From contig JASDDO010000026.1 of the NCBI GenBank assembly GCA_030015575.1, positions 188,567,739 through 188,631,738 of the forward strand: a stretch of 64,000 nt of DNA, in the 5' to 3' direction. The position numbers and the translations under genes were made by a program. The notes beneath the pieces were generated by a model that saw only the letters and a program-made list of their open reading frames with translations, had not been told where the DNA came from and ran no database searches. Positions 42,280 to 53,697 of the stretch are shown here, in pieces; within the stretch, counting starts at the first letter, position 1, and each line of letters begins with the position of its first letter. Origin of the DNA: Agapanthus africanus. Lineage: Eukaryota > Streptophyta > Magnoliopsida > Asparagales > Amaryllidaceae.

Positions 42280-45200
42280 TGGCTAGTGCTGTGAGTGATG
42301 CCCTTACCCAATCTTTACCACAAAAACGGAAGGACCCTGGCTGTCCTACGATTTCAATTACCATTGGGGATAAGAACATCAACCGCGCACTATTAGATCT
42401 TGGTGCCAGTGTTAACCTGCTTCCGTATTCAGTATACGAGCAATTAGGCGTCGGAGAGCTGAAACCCACGCACTGCACTCTCCAAATGGCCGACCGATCG
42501 ATCACCCATCCTAGGGGTGAGCTAGAGGATGTGTTAATAAAAGTCGGGGACTTCATATTCCCCGTTGACTTCATTGTATTAGATACACAGCCTGTAGCTA
42601 ACCCCCGGAATCAAATTCCGGTGATACTCGGTCGCCCATTTCTCGCAACCTCAAATGCTGTGATCAATTGTCGCAATGGTTCGATGAACATCTCTTTTGG
42701 AAATATGACGATTGAACTCAACATTTTTAGGTTGGGGAATCAGCCCGCCGAACCTAATGCTCATATACTGGACGTCTGCTCGATCCAGGAGATCACCCCA
42801 GAAGAGTGTGAATTCGAGGAGTTTCTATTTGATTACGATAATCTTGACGCCACTAGTGCATTTCTCTTCGAACCTGCTGCTGTTTCTGCGCCCGACAACG
42901 ACTACGAGTGTTTCACGTTCTCGAACGATCTTAGCCGTGCACAACCCGAGTTTGAATCCTTCGACTTTCCGGATGAGTTACTTGAACCATCCAACTCGGT
43001 TGCCTACACTCGTTTTGAACCTTTGCTGGAGTCCTTTGAGTTCGAGACCTTTGCACCAATCTTGCCTTCCATCGTTTCACCTCCAACGCTCGAACTCAAG
43101 CCTTTTCCTTCTCACCTTAAGTACGCTTACTTAGGTGAGAACGAGACCCTCCCTGTCATCATCTCGGCTTCTCTAGCTCCAGAGCAAGAGAAAGCCCTTC
43201 TCGCGGTCTTGCATAGCAACAGGAAAGCTTTTGGCTGGTCCATGGCGGACATCAAGGGGATTAGTCCCCTGATCGTTGAGCATCACATTCATCTGATGGA
43301 TGATGCCAAACCAGCCCGGGATCCACAAAGACGTCTCAATCCAGTCATGAAAGAGGCTGTGAAGAAGGAGATCGTAAAATGTCTAGATAGTGGTATCATT
43401 TACCCTATCTCTGATAGCCAGTGGGTTAGCCCCATTCATGTTGTCCCCAAGAAGTCGGGCATCACGGTCATCACTAACGAGGGGAATGAGTTAATCCCTA
43501 CTCGCACCCAAACTGGGTGGCGAGCATGCATTGATTACAGAAAACTCAACGCCGCAACGCGGAAAGACCACTTTCCGCTACCCTTCATTGACCATATGCT
43601 TGAACGATTGGCCGGACACGAGTACTACTGCTTTCTTGATGGATACTCCGGCTATAATCAAATTCCCATCGCCGAAAAAGATCAGGACAAGACCACATTC
43701 ACTTGTCCTTTCGGCACGTTTGCCTATCGACGCATGCCCTTTGGGTTATGCAATGCGCCCGCTACCTTCCAGCGGTGTATGATGGGTATCTTCTCAGACA
43801 TGGTGGAAAAATTTCTGGAGATTTTCATGGATGACTTCTCCATCTTCGGCGATTCCTTCAACGAGTGTTTGCTGCATCTTGACGCTGTCCTTACCCGATG
43901 TAAGGACAAGAATCTCACTTTGAACTGGGAGAAATGCCACTTCATGGTGCGCGAAGGTTTTGTCTTAGGACATATCATCTCGCAAAATGGCATAGAGGTT
44001 GACAAAGCAAAGATTGAGGTCATTTCCAATCTACCTCCTCCCCGATGCGTCAGAGATATCCGAGCCTTCCTTAGCCATGCCGGTTTCTATAGACGGTTCA
44101 TCAAGGACTTTAGCAAGATTGCTAGGCCCTTGACTCTTTTGCTGGCCAAGGATACACCATTCGACTTCAACTCGAGCTGTGTGACTGCCTTCGAGTCATT
44201 GAAAAGCTCACTCACTTCTGCTTCCGTTCTTTCTTCACCTGACTGGACACACCCATTTGAGATTATGTGCGATGCATCCGACTTTGCCATCGGTGCTGTC
44301 CTTGGACAACACATCAACAAGATGCCGCACGTAATCTATTATGCGAGCCGAACCCTGAACGACGCCCAACTCAACTATACAACAACTGAGAAGGAATTCT
44401 TAGCTATTGTATTTGCTTTAGAAAAGTTCAGGCCCTACCTCATCGGCTCTCCAGTCATTGTCTACACTGACCATTCTGCTCTGCGCCATCTTTTTGCGAA
44501 GAAAGATGCAAAATCTCGGTTAATACGTTGGATCCTCTTGCTTCAAGAGTTTGACCTTGTCATTAAGGACAAACGAGGATGTGAAAACGTAGTTGCCGAC
44601 CATCTCTCACGACTTCCTTCTTCGCCTTCGCTTCCAATTCCGATCAACAACGTTTTCCCGGATGAACAGCTCTTGACAGTATCTTGCGAACCCTGGTTCG
44701 CAGATATTGTGAACTATTTGGCCACGGGATTACTACCGACCGAATGGTCAAGTCAGGACAGACTTCGCTTCTTATCCCAAGTAAAACACTTTTACTGGGA
44801 CGAACCCTATCTGTTCAAATACTGTCCCGACCAGATTATTCGTCGGTGTGTCCCTGATGAGAAATTCAAGAGTGTGCTGTCATTTTGCCACGATCAAGCG
44901 TGTGGCGGGCATTTTGGCCCCAGAAAGACACCCGAGAAGATCTTGCAATGTGGTTTCTACTGGCCACAACTTTTCAAAGATGCTCATGACTATTGCAAGA
45001 CTTGCTCCCGGTGCCAACACATGGGCTGGATATCCCCGAGGAACGAGATGCCGCTCCAACCAATCTTGGTTGTGGAGATTTTCGATGTTTGGGGGATAGA
45101 TTTCATGGGGCCGTTTCCCAGCTCTTTCGGGAACTTGTACATTCTTCTAGCTGTTGATTACGTCTCTAAATGGGTCGAGGCTGTGCCCAGCCGGACTAAC

Positions 45201-45983
45201 GACAACAAGGTTGTCGTTAGGTTTCTTAAAGAAAACATTTTCTCCCGGTTTGGGCACCCCCGAGCGATCATTAGAGACAATGGAAGTCATTTCTGCAACA
45301 AAACCTTCGAGGCCTTGATGCGGAAATACTCCATTAATCATAAGCTCTCTACGCCCTACCACCCCCAAACCTGCGGGCAGGCCGAAGTTTCAAATCGGCA
45401 AATCAAGCAGATACTGGAGATGACGGTTTCCAAGAACCGTAAGGATTGGTCGCTGAAACTCACTGATGCCCTTTGGGCTTTTCGAACCGCTTATAAGACC
45501 GACCTTGGCATGTCTCCCTATCGGCTTGTGTACGGAAAAGCCTGCCACCTACCTGTCGAAATAGAGCATCGCGCATTTTAGGCGATAAAGGAGCTGAATC
45601 TGTCTCTCGAGGATGCGGGCAGCCATCGGAAGCTGCAACTGAACGAACTGAGCGAGCTTAGGGATGAGGCTTACGATAACGCGGCTGTCGTTAAGAATCG
45701 AACGAAGGTGTTTCACGATAAACACCTTTTGCGCAAAACCTTCGTACCTGGTCAGCAGGTACTGCTTTACGACACCCGACTTCACTTCCATCCAGGAAAG
45801 CTCAGATCTCGCTGGAAAGGGCCGTATTTTGTGCGGAATGTGTATCCGCAGGGTGCTGTGGATTTGGAAAATCCAAAGGACGGTTCATTTTTCAAAGTGA
45901 ACGGACACCGATGCAAACCGTACCTTAGCGCCGAACCAACAGAGGAGCTCCTGTTCTTACAGGAGCCGGTTTACCCTGCATGA
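42280..45983 (+). pseudogene. pol region of element C (PR-RT-RH-IN)
   Basis: Domains in order: protease with [14 protein letters not shown] (about 42380-42720); reverse transcriptase (about 43290-44010) with [21 protein letters not shown] and the catalytic FMDD box (43824-43835); RNase H (about 44250-44620) with [25 protein letters not shown] and YTDHSAL; integrase with HHCC finger (about 44880-45020), core [16 protein letters not shown] and CGQAEVSN (about 45090-45400), and the C-terminal LRSRWKGPYFV module (about 45800). The order RT-RH-IN defines Ty3/gypsy. Nearly complete, with about two breaks across the gag-pol region. Confidence 0.9.
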
Positions 45984-47681
45984 TCTTCCTCTGCCTACCT
46001 CCAAACTTCAGTTATCCAGCCAAGAACAGTGGACGCTGTTCCAAATAAGTTTGGGGGTATGTATAAACCATTTTGTAGATATTTGTGTATATTCTTTTTT
46101 TTCTTTTTTCTTTTCTTTAAAAACCAAAACAAAAAAAAAATTTGTATCGCTAACCGACATTTTTGACCCTTCAAATGATCTCTTCATGCAATAACAGTGA
46201 GGACACTGTCCAGTTTAAGTTTGGGGGTACGCTCGGTACGCATTCCTTACCTTCGCATTCATATGTATATTTTGCATCTGCATATTAAAATCCATAAAAT
46301 CCATAAAAATCTGAAAATTTTCTAAAAAAAAATATAAAAACTTTTCTGTCAAGTTAGCTTGTGGAAGAACTCTAATTCAACATTTCGACGGTTTTTGTTT
46401 GAAAAAAAAATAAGAATAACTAAATCTTATGTTTAGATTTTGAAAACCTGAAAGATAACCCTCTTTTAAAGTTAACTATAGCTGATATACGTGTTTACAT
46501 CACACTACACGTGTCGTGAGTTTTTGGAAATTAGATGACAACTCTTTTTATGTCTAAAAACTTTTAAGCGGATAAATGATTTTCTGAGGATCAAATAGGT
46601 TTGTTCGGAAATAAGTAATATCAAGAATAGTTTATGAAGTGAGTGAATATGAAGGAATGTTTTTGATGCCTTAATTGGAACTAAGTCTGAAAAATAACCC
46701 ATCTGAAACTTGATTGGAATGATTACACACTGAACCCACTAAACACGTCTTTTATCCAAAAAAATAACTGAACTGCCGGTTATATCTCCGTTCGTATTAA
46801 ATCATCTGATTTTCACGCCAAACTTTCTTTTGTTTTTGGACCTAGGTAACTTGAGTAATTAAGTCCGCTGGGGTGTTTCTACACCTAATGCCCTAAAACC
46901 AACTGGTTTGGGTGCATTGGCCCAAAGCTCGCTAAGAAGCCTAGAAAGTCCAGATTAAAACAAAGTCAAGCAAGTGTTCTCTCCGAGTTAAAATTTCTAA
47001 CGGTTCTTTGTGTGAGAATAATCTTGATAAAAGACAGGCTTTTATAAAAAAATTTAGCGGAGATATGAAGGTTTTATTCTATGATAAAGACTATTGCACG
47101 TTCACAGAGGTGTGTATGAAATGAAAACAAGAAAAAGGTGGAGTGAAGAATACGACTTAGTTTCCTGTTAAGGAAGATAGAAATTCTGAAGTTGAAACCT
47201 TACTGGAAAACGAAACTTGAAAAATGCTTAACTCTTTATAAAACTTATGTGATCCTTTTAAAATTGTTATCTGGGCTTTATTGTGCGACATGATGACTTT
47301 AATCGATCCTTCTGGAACTTAACGACACTATTTGCACTGCACGTAAAGACATATAAAATCTGTAGTTAAATAAGAAGTGAGGTGTGAAAAATAAAGGTTC
47401 GATAGTCTAGACTTAGGATTATAGAATTGTTATTTTCTGAATAAAAACTTTAGGGTTTGAATCTTAGTTATTTTACATAACCAACTTGACCGGATTTTGT
47501 GGGTAGTATCCGCTGAAAAACCTCAGGAGATAACACTCCTCCTACTAGGGACACCTAGAGGTTTAACGGCTTGTTGCACATGCTCAGTGCAATCGCGTTC
47601 CCCGCGAAAGTGAGGTTAGGAAATTTTTTGTGAATAAATTGGCTTTGCTCGGGACGAGCAAATGATAAGTTTGGGGGTATT
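45984..47681 (+). other. 3' non-coding region of element C
   Basis: No credible coding sequence. Contains AAGTTTGGGGGT motifs near 46048 and 46217, the stem ACAGTG-AGGA-CACTGT (46194-46209), a further AACAG/CTGTT stem before the first motif (near 46024-46039), a block near 46860-46935 related to A and B, the 104-nt block (47492-47595) and the polypurine tract AAGTTTGGGGGTATT (47667-47681). Confidence 0.78.
47492..47595 (+). other. Conserved 104-nt hairpin block, element C
   Basis: Differs from A (2566-2669) at about four positions. The AGGAG/CTCCT, CTAGG-GACA-CCTAG and TTGCAC/GTGCAA stems are all kept. Confidence 0.72.
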
Positions 47682-49263
47682 TGTTCATATCAGATTTATG
47701 CATTTTCATACCGCCCAATTTTTATCACATTGCATATCGGTAGATACTCTTGAGCCGTGTTTGCTAGTCAATTGCAGTATACAGGTTCTCGGTTCTAAAA
47801 ACGGTGAAATTCATGGAAAACACGACAAAACCCGGGTTCCTGCCAACCACTGAGAAAACACGGTCTCCGCTCTTCATCCGTATGTTGCCAGATACCAGTT
47901 TAGGAAGACAAAATGGCAAATCAATGTCGTTTTCATGCACAAGGCTCAATGGCAGCACAAGATCCAAGAAATCTACGCGGAGCTCGAGGAAATCATGACA
48001 AAATCTTGACAAAAAGTCCACCTTTCCCTCAACAGAAATTCTGGAAAAATCGTGAAGACAAAATCAGAAAATACATGTACCGGACAAAAGGGGACAGCAG
48101 GCCAGGGCCGTACAGAAAAGCCCATGCCCTGAATCCACCATATCGCGGCGGATCCGCGGCCAATAGGGGGTCTAGGCCGCGGATCCGCGGCCGTATGGTC
48201 TCCTCAGCAGAAAACTTTTCAGGGGTAGTTTGGTGTTTTTACAAGGGTTCTGATTGTTGCCCTAGGTTTTCCTTCTCCAGCCTATAAATACTCCAGAACT
48301 TTGTGAAGATAGGGGGTCCATAATCTTGTATTCTCATTTTCTAGGTTTAGTTGTTTTCTTCTTCCTCTTCTCATCTCTTCTCCATTAAAACTTGTAATGA
48401 GCTTGGTGAGTGAAGAATGGTGAATAAAGAAGATCATTTTATTATCATGCTTGTCTTGCTCTTTCTATAATTGTTGTAATTTTCATTTGGTAACTAGTTG
48501 TTGTTATTTCTTGTTGTTTCTTTCTTCTCTCTTTTTCTTTATCCTTAACACAACCATGATGCTTACGCTTGATCCTTGCCGAGGTGAGGTCGCAAATAGC
48601 TAGTTGTTATCTTCTAATCTCTTTCTTTCTATCTTCTTCTTTTGTTTTGTTTTATTTTTCCGTATCATGATGTGTTAGTAGTTTCATACTTGTTAGGGTA
48701 GGATAAGCGAAGTTTTAGAGAAGGAAATCTCTCTCACTCTTTCCTTGCCCAACAGCTTAATTCGACTCCCGTTAATTAAACCACAATCCGTTCCTTACGG
48801 CACCCTATCCTACATGATAGCGGTGATTCCGTAATAAGACCGGTTGTGGTTGAATTAACCGGAGGTTATGGCTAAGAGCCAAGAACGGACGGATAAGCAC
48901 CAAAAGGAAGAACTTATGCGTTGGAAAGCCTAACTTATACTCACAAGTTCCTTCCTAGTCGTGCTAATCCCCGTTGTTGCCGATTACCGTAACACCGATA
49001 TTAAGAGGGGCAACGAAAGATGTGGGAGACTCCTAACTCAAACTAACCTAATCCTAACCCTAACAAGCTCTCTTAACATATCATTTTAAACACTTAAATA
49101 ATCACAAACAAATCTGAAAAACTGGACTTAACTCGTTAAAGCACATAGAAAAAGATTCCCATCTCCCTGCGGACGACCCGTACTCAACCGGCTAGCTACA
49201 AGCGAAACCGTCTTGATTGCGGTATTTAACTAAAACTTGAACACGCAGAATCTCTAACAATCA
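47682..49263 (+). repeat. 3' LTR of element C
   Basis: 1582 bp, about 98.4% identical to 37246-38827. Followed by GGTAG and the continuation of G's 5' LTR. Confidence 0.95.
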
Positions 49264-49268
49264 GGTAG

Positions 49269-50206
49269 CAGTCCTCTGCTGACACTGGTACAGGTTAGTC
49301 TGTAGACCCGAGATCGTCATCGAGTCTTGTGCGGCCCCCACTGTGCTTTGATTTCCTCCGTACCACGCTCAAAGGAGACGTGCAAACATGTGGATTTTGG
49401 GTACAGTCTCGAGTCGCATGGAGGGAATGAGCGATAGGAGGGGTTTCGTCTCTCCCGGCATTGGGGGTTGATATTGCGCTATGCTCGATTAGCTATAACT
49501 GGAAGTCCCTGGCCCGGGCTTCTGCCGAGATTTACTGATAAGTGTTATCAGTAGTTTCTCGAACCGTTATAGGCCAGACATCGGCATGACTTATCACGTT
49601 ATTGGGGACTGATGTTTACCACCCCTAGACATGATATGCGACATATCAGACGAAGAGACCGGACTGTACGGTAGTGTTACTGATAGGCTTCATGTAGACT
49701 ATGGACAAGCTTGGTTGTTGATCTTTATATCGCTCAATACCCGGGTATCCGTTACGTCCAGCTAGTACCACTGACGGCTTGTGAGTGACTGATGTGATCA
49801 TCACCTGCTGCTGGCGTATTGACGAGTCTTTAGAGTCGCACACAAAAGTTTCCTGGTTCAAGTGAAACTAACTACAACACATATGTGATATGTGTGTGGG
49901 CCTGATTAATTACGTGTATGTGATACCGTAATGTAATCTTGCAAATATTTGTTATCGAGTTAGCTTATATATGATATAACCCGATTATCGAATCAAGTGT
50001 TGATTTGATAATGTGATATACAGATAAATGATATTAGACGATTATATGTGATATAACCAGATTATTAAATCAAGTGTTCATTTAATAATGTGATGTATAT
50101 TATATGTGATATAATTATATCTTAACTAATTTCATTAGCTCACTAATTATTCTTCAAAATTTACATATTAATATATATATATATAGATATATATATATTA
50201 ATATGT

Positions 50207-50251
<45 letters not shown>

Positions 50252-50962
50252 TGAAGCATGGCTTGAATTTCAATTTTTAAGAAAAATAGAAATGAGGTGG
50301 AAAATGAGAGCATGGTTGCAAGCATGGGATATATACTTGTTTATTCTTCTTGACTCACTATTCAAGCATGGTTGCAATTTTATATTGCAAAATTCCATGC
50401 TTGAATAAGTGGGGGTCAAGAGTTGCCATTCATTCTTACTTAATTCTCAACACATAGCCATTTTTCTTGAGTTGCTCCCATGGTTTCTCTCTAGCTTCTT
50501 TTTCTTCCTCAATTTCTATAGTTCAAGCTTCAACCCTCACATGTGATGTGAACCATGAATATTGTACACAAATTTGTGAGCTTTTAACATCCCCAACTTC
50601 ACCATCCTACACTTGACTAGCGATCAAGTGTAGCGTGTTTACTACGCTAAAGAGTTTAGTGTAGAGATAGCTTGAGTTGGAGGGACTTCGCGTGGATCAT
50701 CTTCGGCACGAAAGTCATTGAAGGAAGTTCGTCAAAAGCCTCAAGTGGAACCTAGTGGAGTCGCGGGACTACTATACGGAGCATGTGAAGTGAAGGACTC
50801 GATCTATATTGGTATAACCTCCTTCCCTTCTTGATGGTTTTATAGCAAACCCTAATATTCTAGCAAATATCTTATACAGTCTAACTTAGAACCTAATAAA
50901 AATTTGAATTTGGCACGCTTGATGCTACTAAAATCTTATGGTGGTGCTAGGGTCGAGTTTCA
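49269..50962 (+). repeat. 5' LTR of element G, right part
   Basis: Continues G's LTR after C. Contains the shared box (49819-49837), hairpins ATTATCGAATCA-AGTGT-TGATTTGATAAT (49984-50012) and the 50061-50089 pair, and an AT microsatellite (about 50170-50246) that explains why this LTR (2156 bp in total) is longer than the 3' LTR (2092 bp). Ends GAGTTTCA. Confidence 0.88.
50211..50246. repeat. TA microsatellite in G 5' LTR
   Basis: About 18 TA units, longer than in the 3' LTR (near 58215-58240) or in H (near 59640-59670). Consistent with post-insertion slippage. Confidence 0.85.
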
Positions 50963-50975
50963 TGGTATCAGAGCC
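50963..50975 (+). other. Primer-binding site, element G
   Basis: TGGTATCAGAGCC directly after the LTR end, the initiator tRNA-Met type site. Confidence 0.9.
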
Positions 50976-51213
50976 AAGCTAGAAAATTAGGGTATCTTGT
51001 AGCGACGTTAGAAATCCACCATTTTTGTCATGCAAAAACATCCGATAAAAACAGTTTCCAAAATGATGTTTTGAGTTGTTTGCATACCCCGCGGGTTCAT
51101 GGTTTGATCCGAGAAGCCGCGTGGTGCAGGGTACGCACCCCGAGGACACCCTGGAGGGACCAGAGGCCAGGCCCACACCCAAGACAACCACAAGGTGGCC
51201 ATGGGGATGGGTG

Positions 51214-51246
51214 ACCTGAGAGCACCCCAACTGGGTGCTCTCGGGT
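51214..51246 (+). other. 14-bp hairpin in G leader
   Basis: Near-perfect stem (one G-T wobble) with loop CAACT. In H the same stem is perfect (60810-60842). It is followed by a second GGGGCCAC/GTGGCCCC-type stem. Located about 250 nt after the primer site. Confidence 0.7.
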
Positions 51247-53056
51247 CTGCCTTCCCCTAGGGGCCACTTCGAGGTGGCCCCCGGGGGTGGGTAACCCCCG
51301 AGGCCCCCTATTCGATAGTTAATTTGGGATCATCGCCTCCGTGAATATTCGGACGGATTTCGAGTTCGTTTCAATTCCTGGATTGGCTTAAAAGATCGGT
51401 TTTGGAACTTTAGCTCACTGGATTTTTCATGTCTTGGAAAAATTGGTTTAGTTTGCTAATTGTGTGCAGAATTCTAAAGTCGCGGTTACCTTACAAGCTT
51501 TGTGATGTGTGATACAATTATTAGAATCCGGATTAATTAGTTTTATGAAAACTATTTAGTATATTGTAAACCTAGCCGTTTAGTCTCAATTGATCGATTT
51601 CCACGAAGTTTTGATTCGGATCAAAAACTCCGTCACAATTGCGTATTGTACGCGATCACTAAGTCGGGAATATTGTTGAATTATCCGACAACCAATTGAA
51701 AGAGTTTTCAATTGGAGACTAAAATGCAATTTTTATAAGTTTGGCATGAAATCTGGAAAATGAGATATTCCAGGTTTATGATGTCTAATGATATTGCGGA
51801 TTCTCATTATTGTAGTTTTCTGTTTTCTTTTCTGCGACCGAAAGTGTAATATGTGGGGTATCCCAATCTCGTTGCTATATGTCAACAAGTTTTAGGGATA
51901 CGCATATTTTCTTACGTTGATGATATGTGATATGATGTGTTGCTGTTGATATGATTGTTGGATCGTCGTGAAAGAATAGCCGGGAATTTTATGTGAGATG
52001 AGAGTTTTTCAATTTTCATTCATGTAAAATTTGTATATAATATTCTTTTATTGGGGCACATCCGGGTTGAGGATGATGTCACCATTGTTGTATATTATTT
52101 ACTTTTCCGCATTAGGATAGACCCAAGGTAGGGAGCATAAGTAACCGGGTTCTAGGGTCCGGTGGAAGACAATATCATAGAGTTAAGACCGGGTCTCTTA
52201 ACTATAGAATTGGTAGGGTTACTTGTCGCTCTCATAGGGGTCTATAGGATATGGGTTTGGTTATTCATCACGATTGTGGAATCCGTGTTTTACAATACTG
52301 GCTAAATTTAAAACACGGACATCCTAGTATATCCAATATTTCATATATTGCTTCTGCTGCTTTATTCTGTGATGTTGATCATATTACTGCGTGAGACGAA
52401 TGTACTATTATATATATCATATATAGTAAACGTCGCTTATGTTTTGCACCCGCACTAGTCCAACCCGCGCTCTGCCGGATGTTAAGTAACCTAACAGTGC
52501 ATGACGGGGCCCCGTGACGAATACGGATGGCATAAGCTTACGTTCTATTTTCGTTTAATTTTTTTGTGATGTTCAAAAAACATTAAATGATGGGACTTTA
52601 TTAATGAGATTAATGAAAAGAAAGAAACCTGATGATGTTTTAGAATCAAATTTTCAAAAAAGGTAGCTCTAGTTTTTGCTTTGCATAGTGGTATTCTTTG
52701 ATGAATATCCAGCACCTCATTCGGTGAGGAAAGAGCCGAGATCCCTTCACCGGGAGTAGCCTCTTTAGCGAAACTAGCAAATGATACAACTAACTCGTTT
52801 TTGTTTTTGATAGCATCTCTAGTTCTTCCTTTCCATAGTGGTATTCCTGAATATCCTGCACCTCATTCCATGAGGAAAAATCCGAGATCCCTTCACCGGG
52901 AGTAACCTCTTTAGAGAAACTAGCAAAAGCCTCAAAAACACTCCTTTTGAAAATCATTAGATTCTACAACGATTTCAAGTTCATTATGCTTATGGTTTTC
53001 TTAAAAATCTGTGTAGCCCTCCGTCATTTCAGATAAGTATTATTTTAGTATTCGTG

Positions 53057-53266
53057 CTACATTTGTTGGCCTGCGTCAAGGCGTAGTGTGCGGTAGCTGA
53101 TTAGTGATTATCTGCTAGCATGTGATGCGATTGGATTAGGGTAGTCATACGACATTGTTTGGCCTGCGTCGAGGGTCGTACGGGTGGGTTTAATTCAATC
53201 AAGAAATGAACGGGTTGAACTTGACTAGCACCCTATGAGTTGTTTGGCCTGCTTCAAGGTCATAGG
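53057..53266 (+). other. Triple stem-loop array, element G
   Basis: Stem-loops at 53057-53086 (CTAC/GTAG), 53148-53180 (TACGAC/GTCGTA) and 53232-53266 (CCTATGA/TCATAGG, 7 bp perfect). Inner TTGGC/GTCAA (G-U pair) and CTGC loop in the first; variants in the other two. Outer stems differ from D and E by paired changes. Confidence 0.72.
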
Positions 53267-53697
53267 ACGCTAGGGGTAAAAACCATTATCGGGAATTTCA
53301 AGTGTTGAAATTTGCAATGAGATTGCATACCTTCTATATGATAGTTGGATTCCGATACCCACTGCGAGTAAGAGTTACTCCTGGGAGAGTTTTGCACTTT
53401 ACAATTAGCTAATCTAATAGGTGTCTAGAAAGGTGTCAGCGGGGTTATTCCTCTAGGTAAACGGGGTTTATTTTATTTAGGTCCGTGCAAAAGCACGGGG
53501 AACCTCCCTCGGAGTACCGATACCTGCCTGGCCGAACGATTGGCGAACCTGTAGGGTGTAATTAATCCCGACTAATCTTACCTTTTAGGGTTTGAAGGAA
53601 GATTTGATAAAAATAGTGGGAGCCATCCCGATTAGATAAAATAACTAATTTAATCTTGCAAAGACCGCACGCAAAGTGATTATCCTTCTCTCTCTCC

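Larger units (their letters stand above)
37246..49263 (+). mobile_element. Athila-like Ty3/gypsy element C, both LTRs present
   Basis: Two 1582-bp LTRs (37246-38827, 47682-49263) with about 25 differences (1.6%), flanked by perfect GGTAG duplications (37241-37245, 49264-49268). The primer site TGGCGCCGTTGCCGGGGA (38830-38847) fits tRNA-Asp, the usual Athila primer. Interior: leader, gag, pol (protease, RT, RNase H, integrase), a 1.7-kb non-coding 3' region and a polypurine tract. The coding region is nearly whole, with about two breaks. Age is about 0.6 million years at 1.3e-8 per site per year. It is inserted in the 5' LTR of copia G. No envelope-like frame is seen. Confidence 0.96.
50976..53697 (+). 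other. Leader of element G (no gag seen)
   Basis: Non-coding, with a GC-rich stretch (about 51090-51310) containing the stem ACCTGAGAGCACCC / GGGTGCTCTCGGGT (51214-51227, 51233-51246), then the blocks shared with D and H (about 51830-52340), the box duplication (52676-52777, 52827-52927), the triple stem-loop array (53057-53266) and the tetraloop hairpin (53483-53498). Confidence 0.75.

Noticed and set aside
50979-51230. Minus-strand frames in GC-rich DNA, with counterparts at 60564-60931
   Set aside because: They overlap the conserved GC hairpins of the G and H leaders; the reading is out of step between the two copies.
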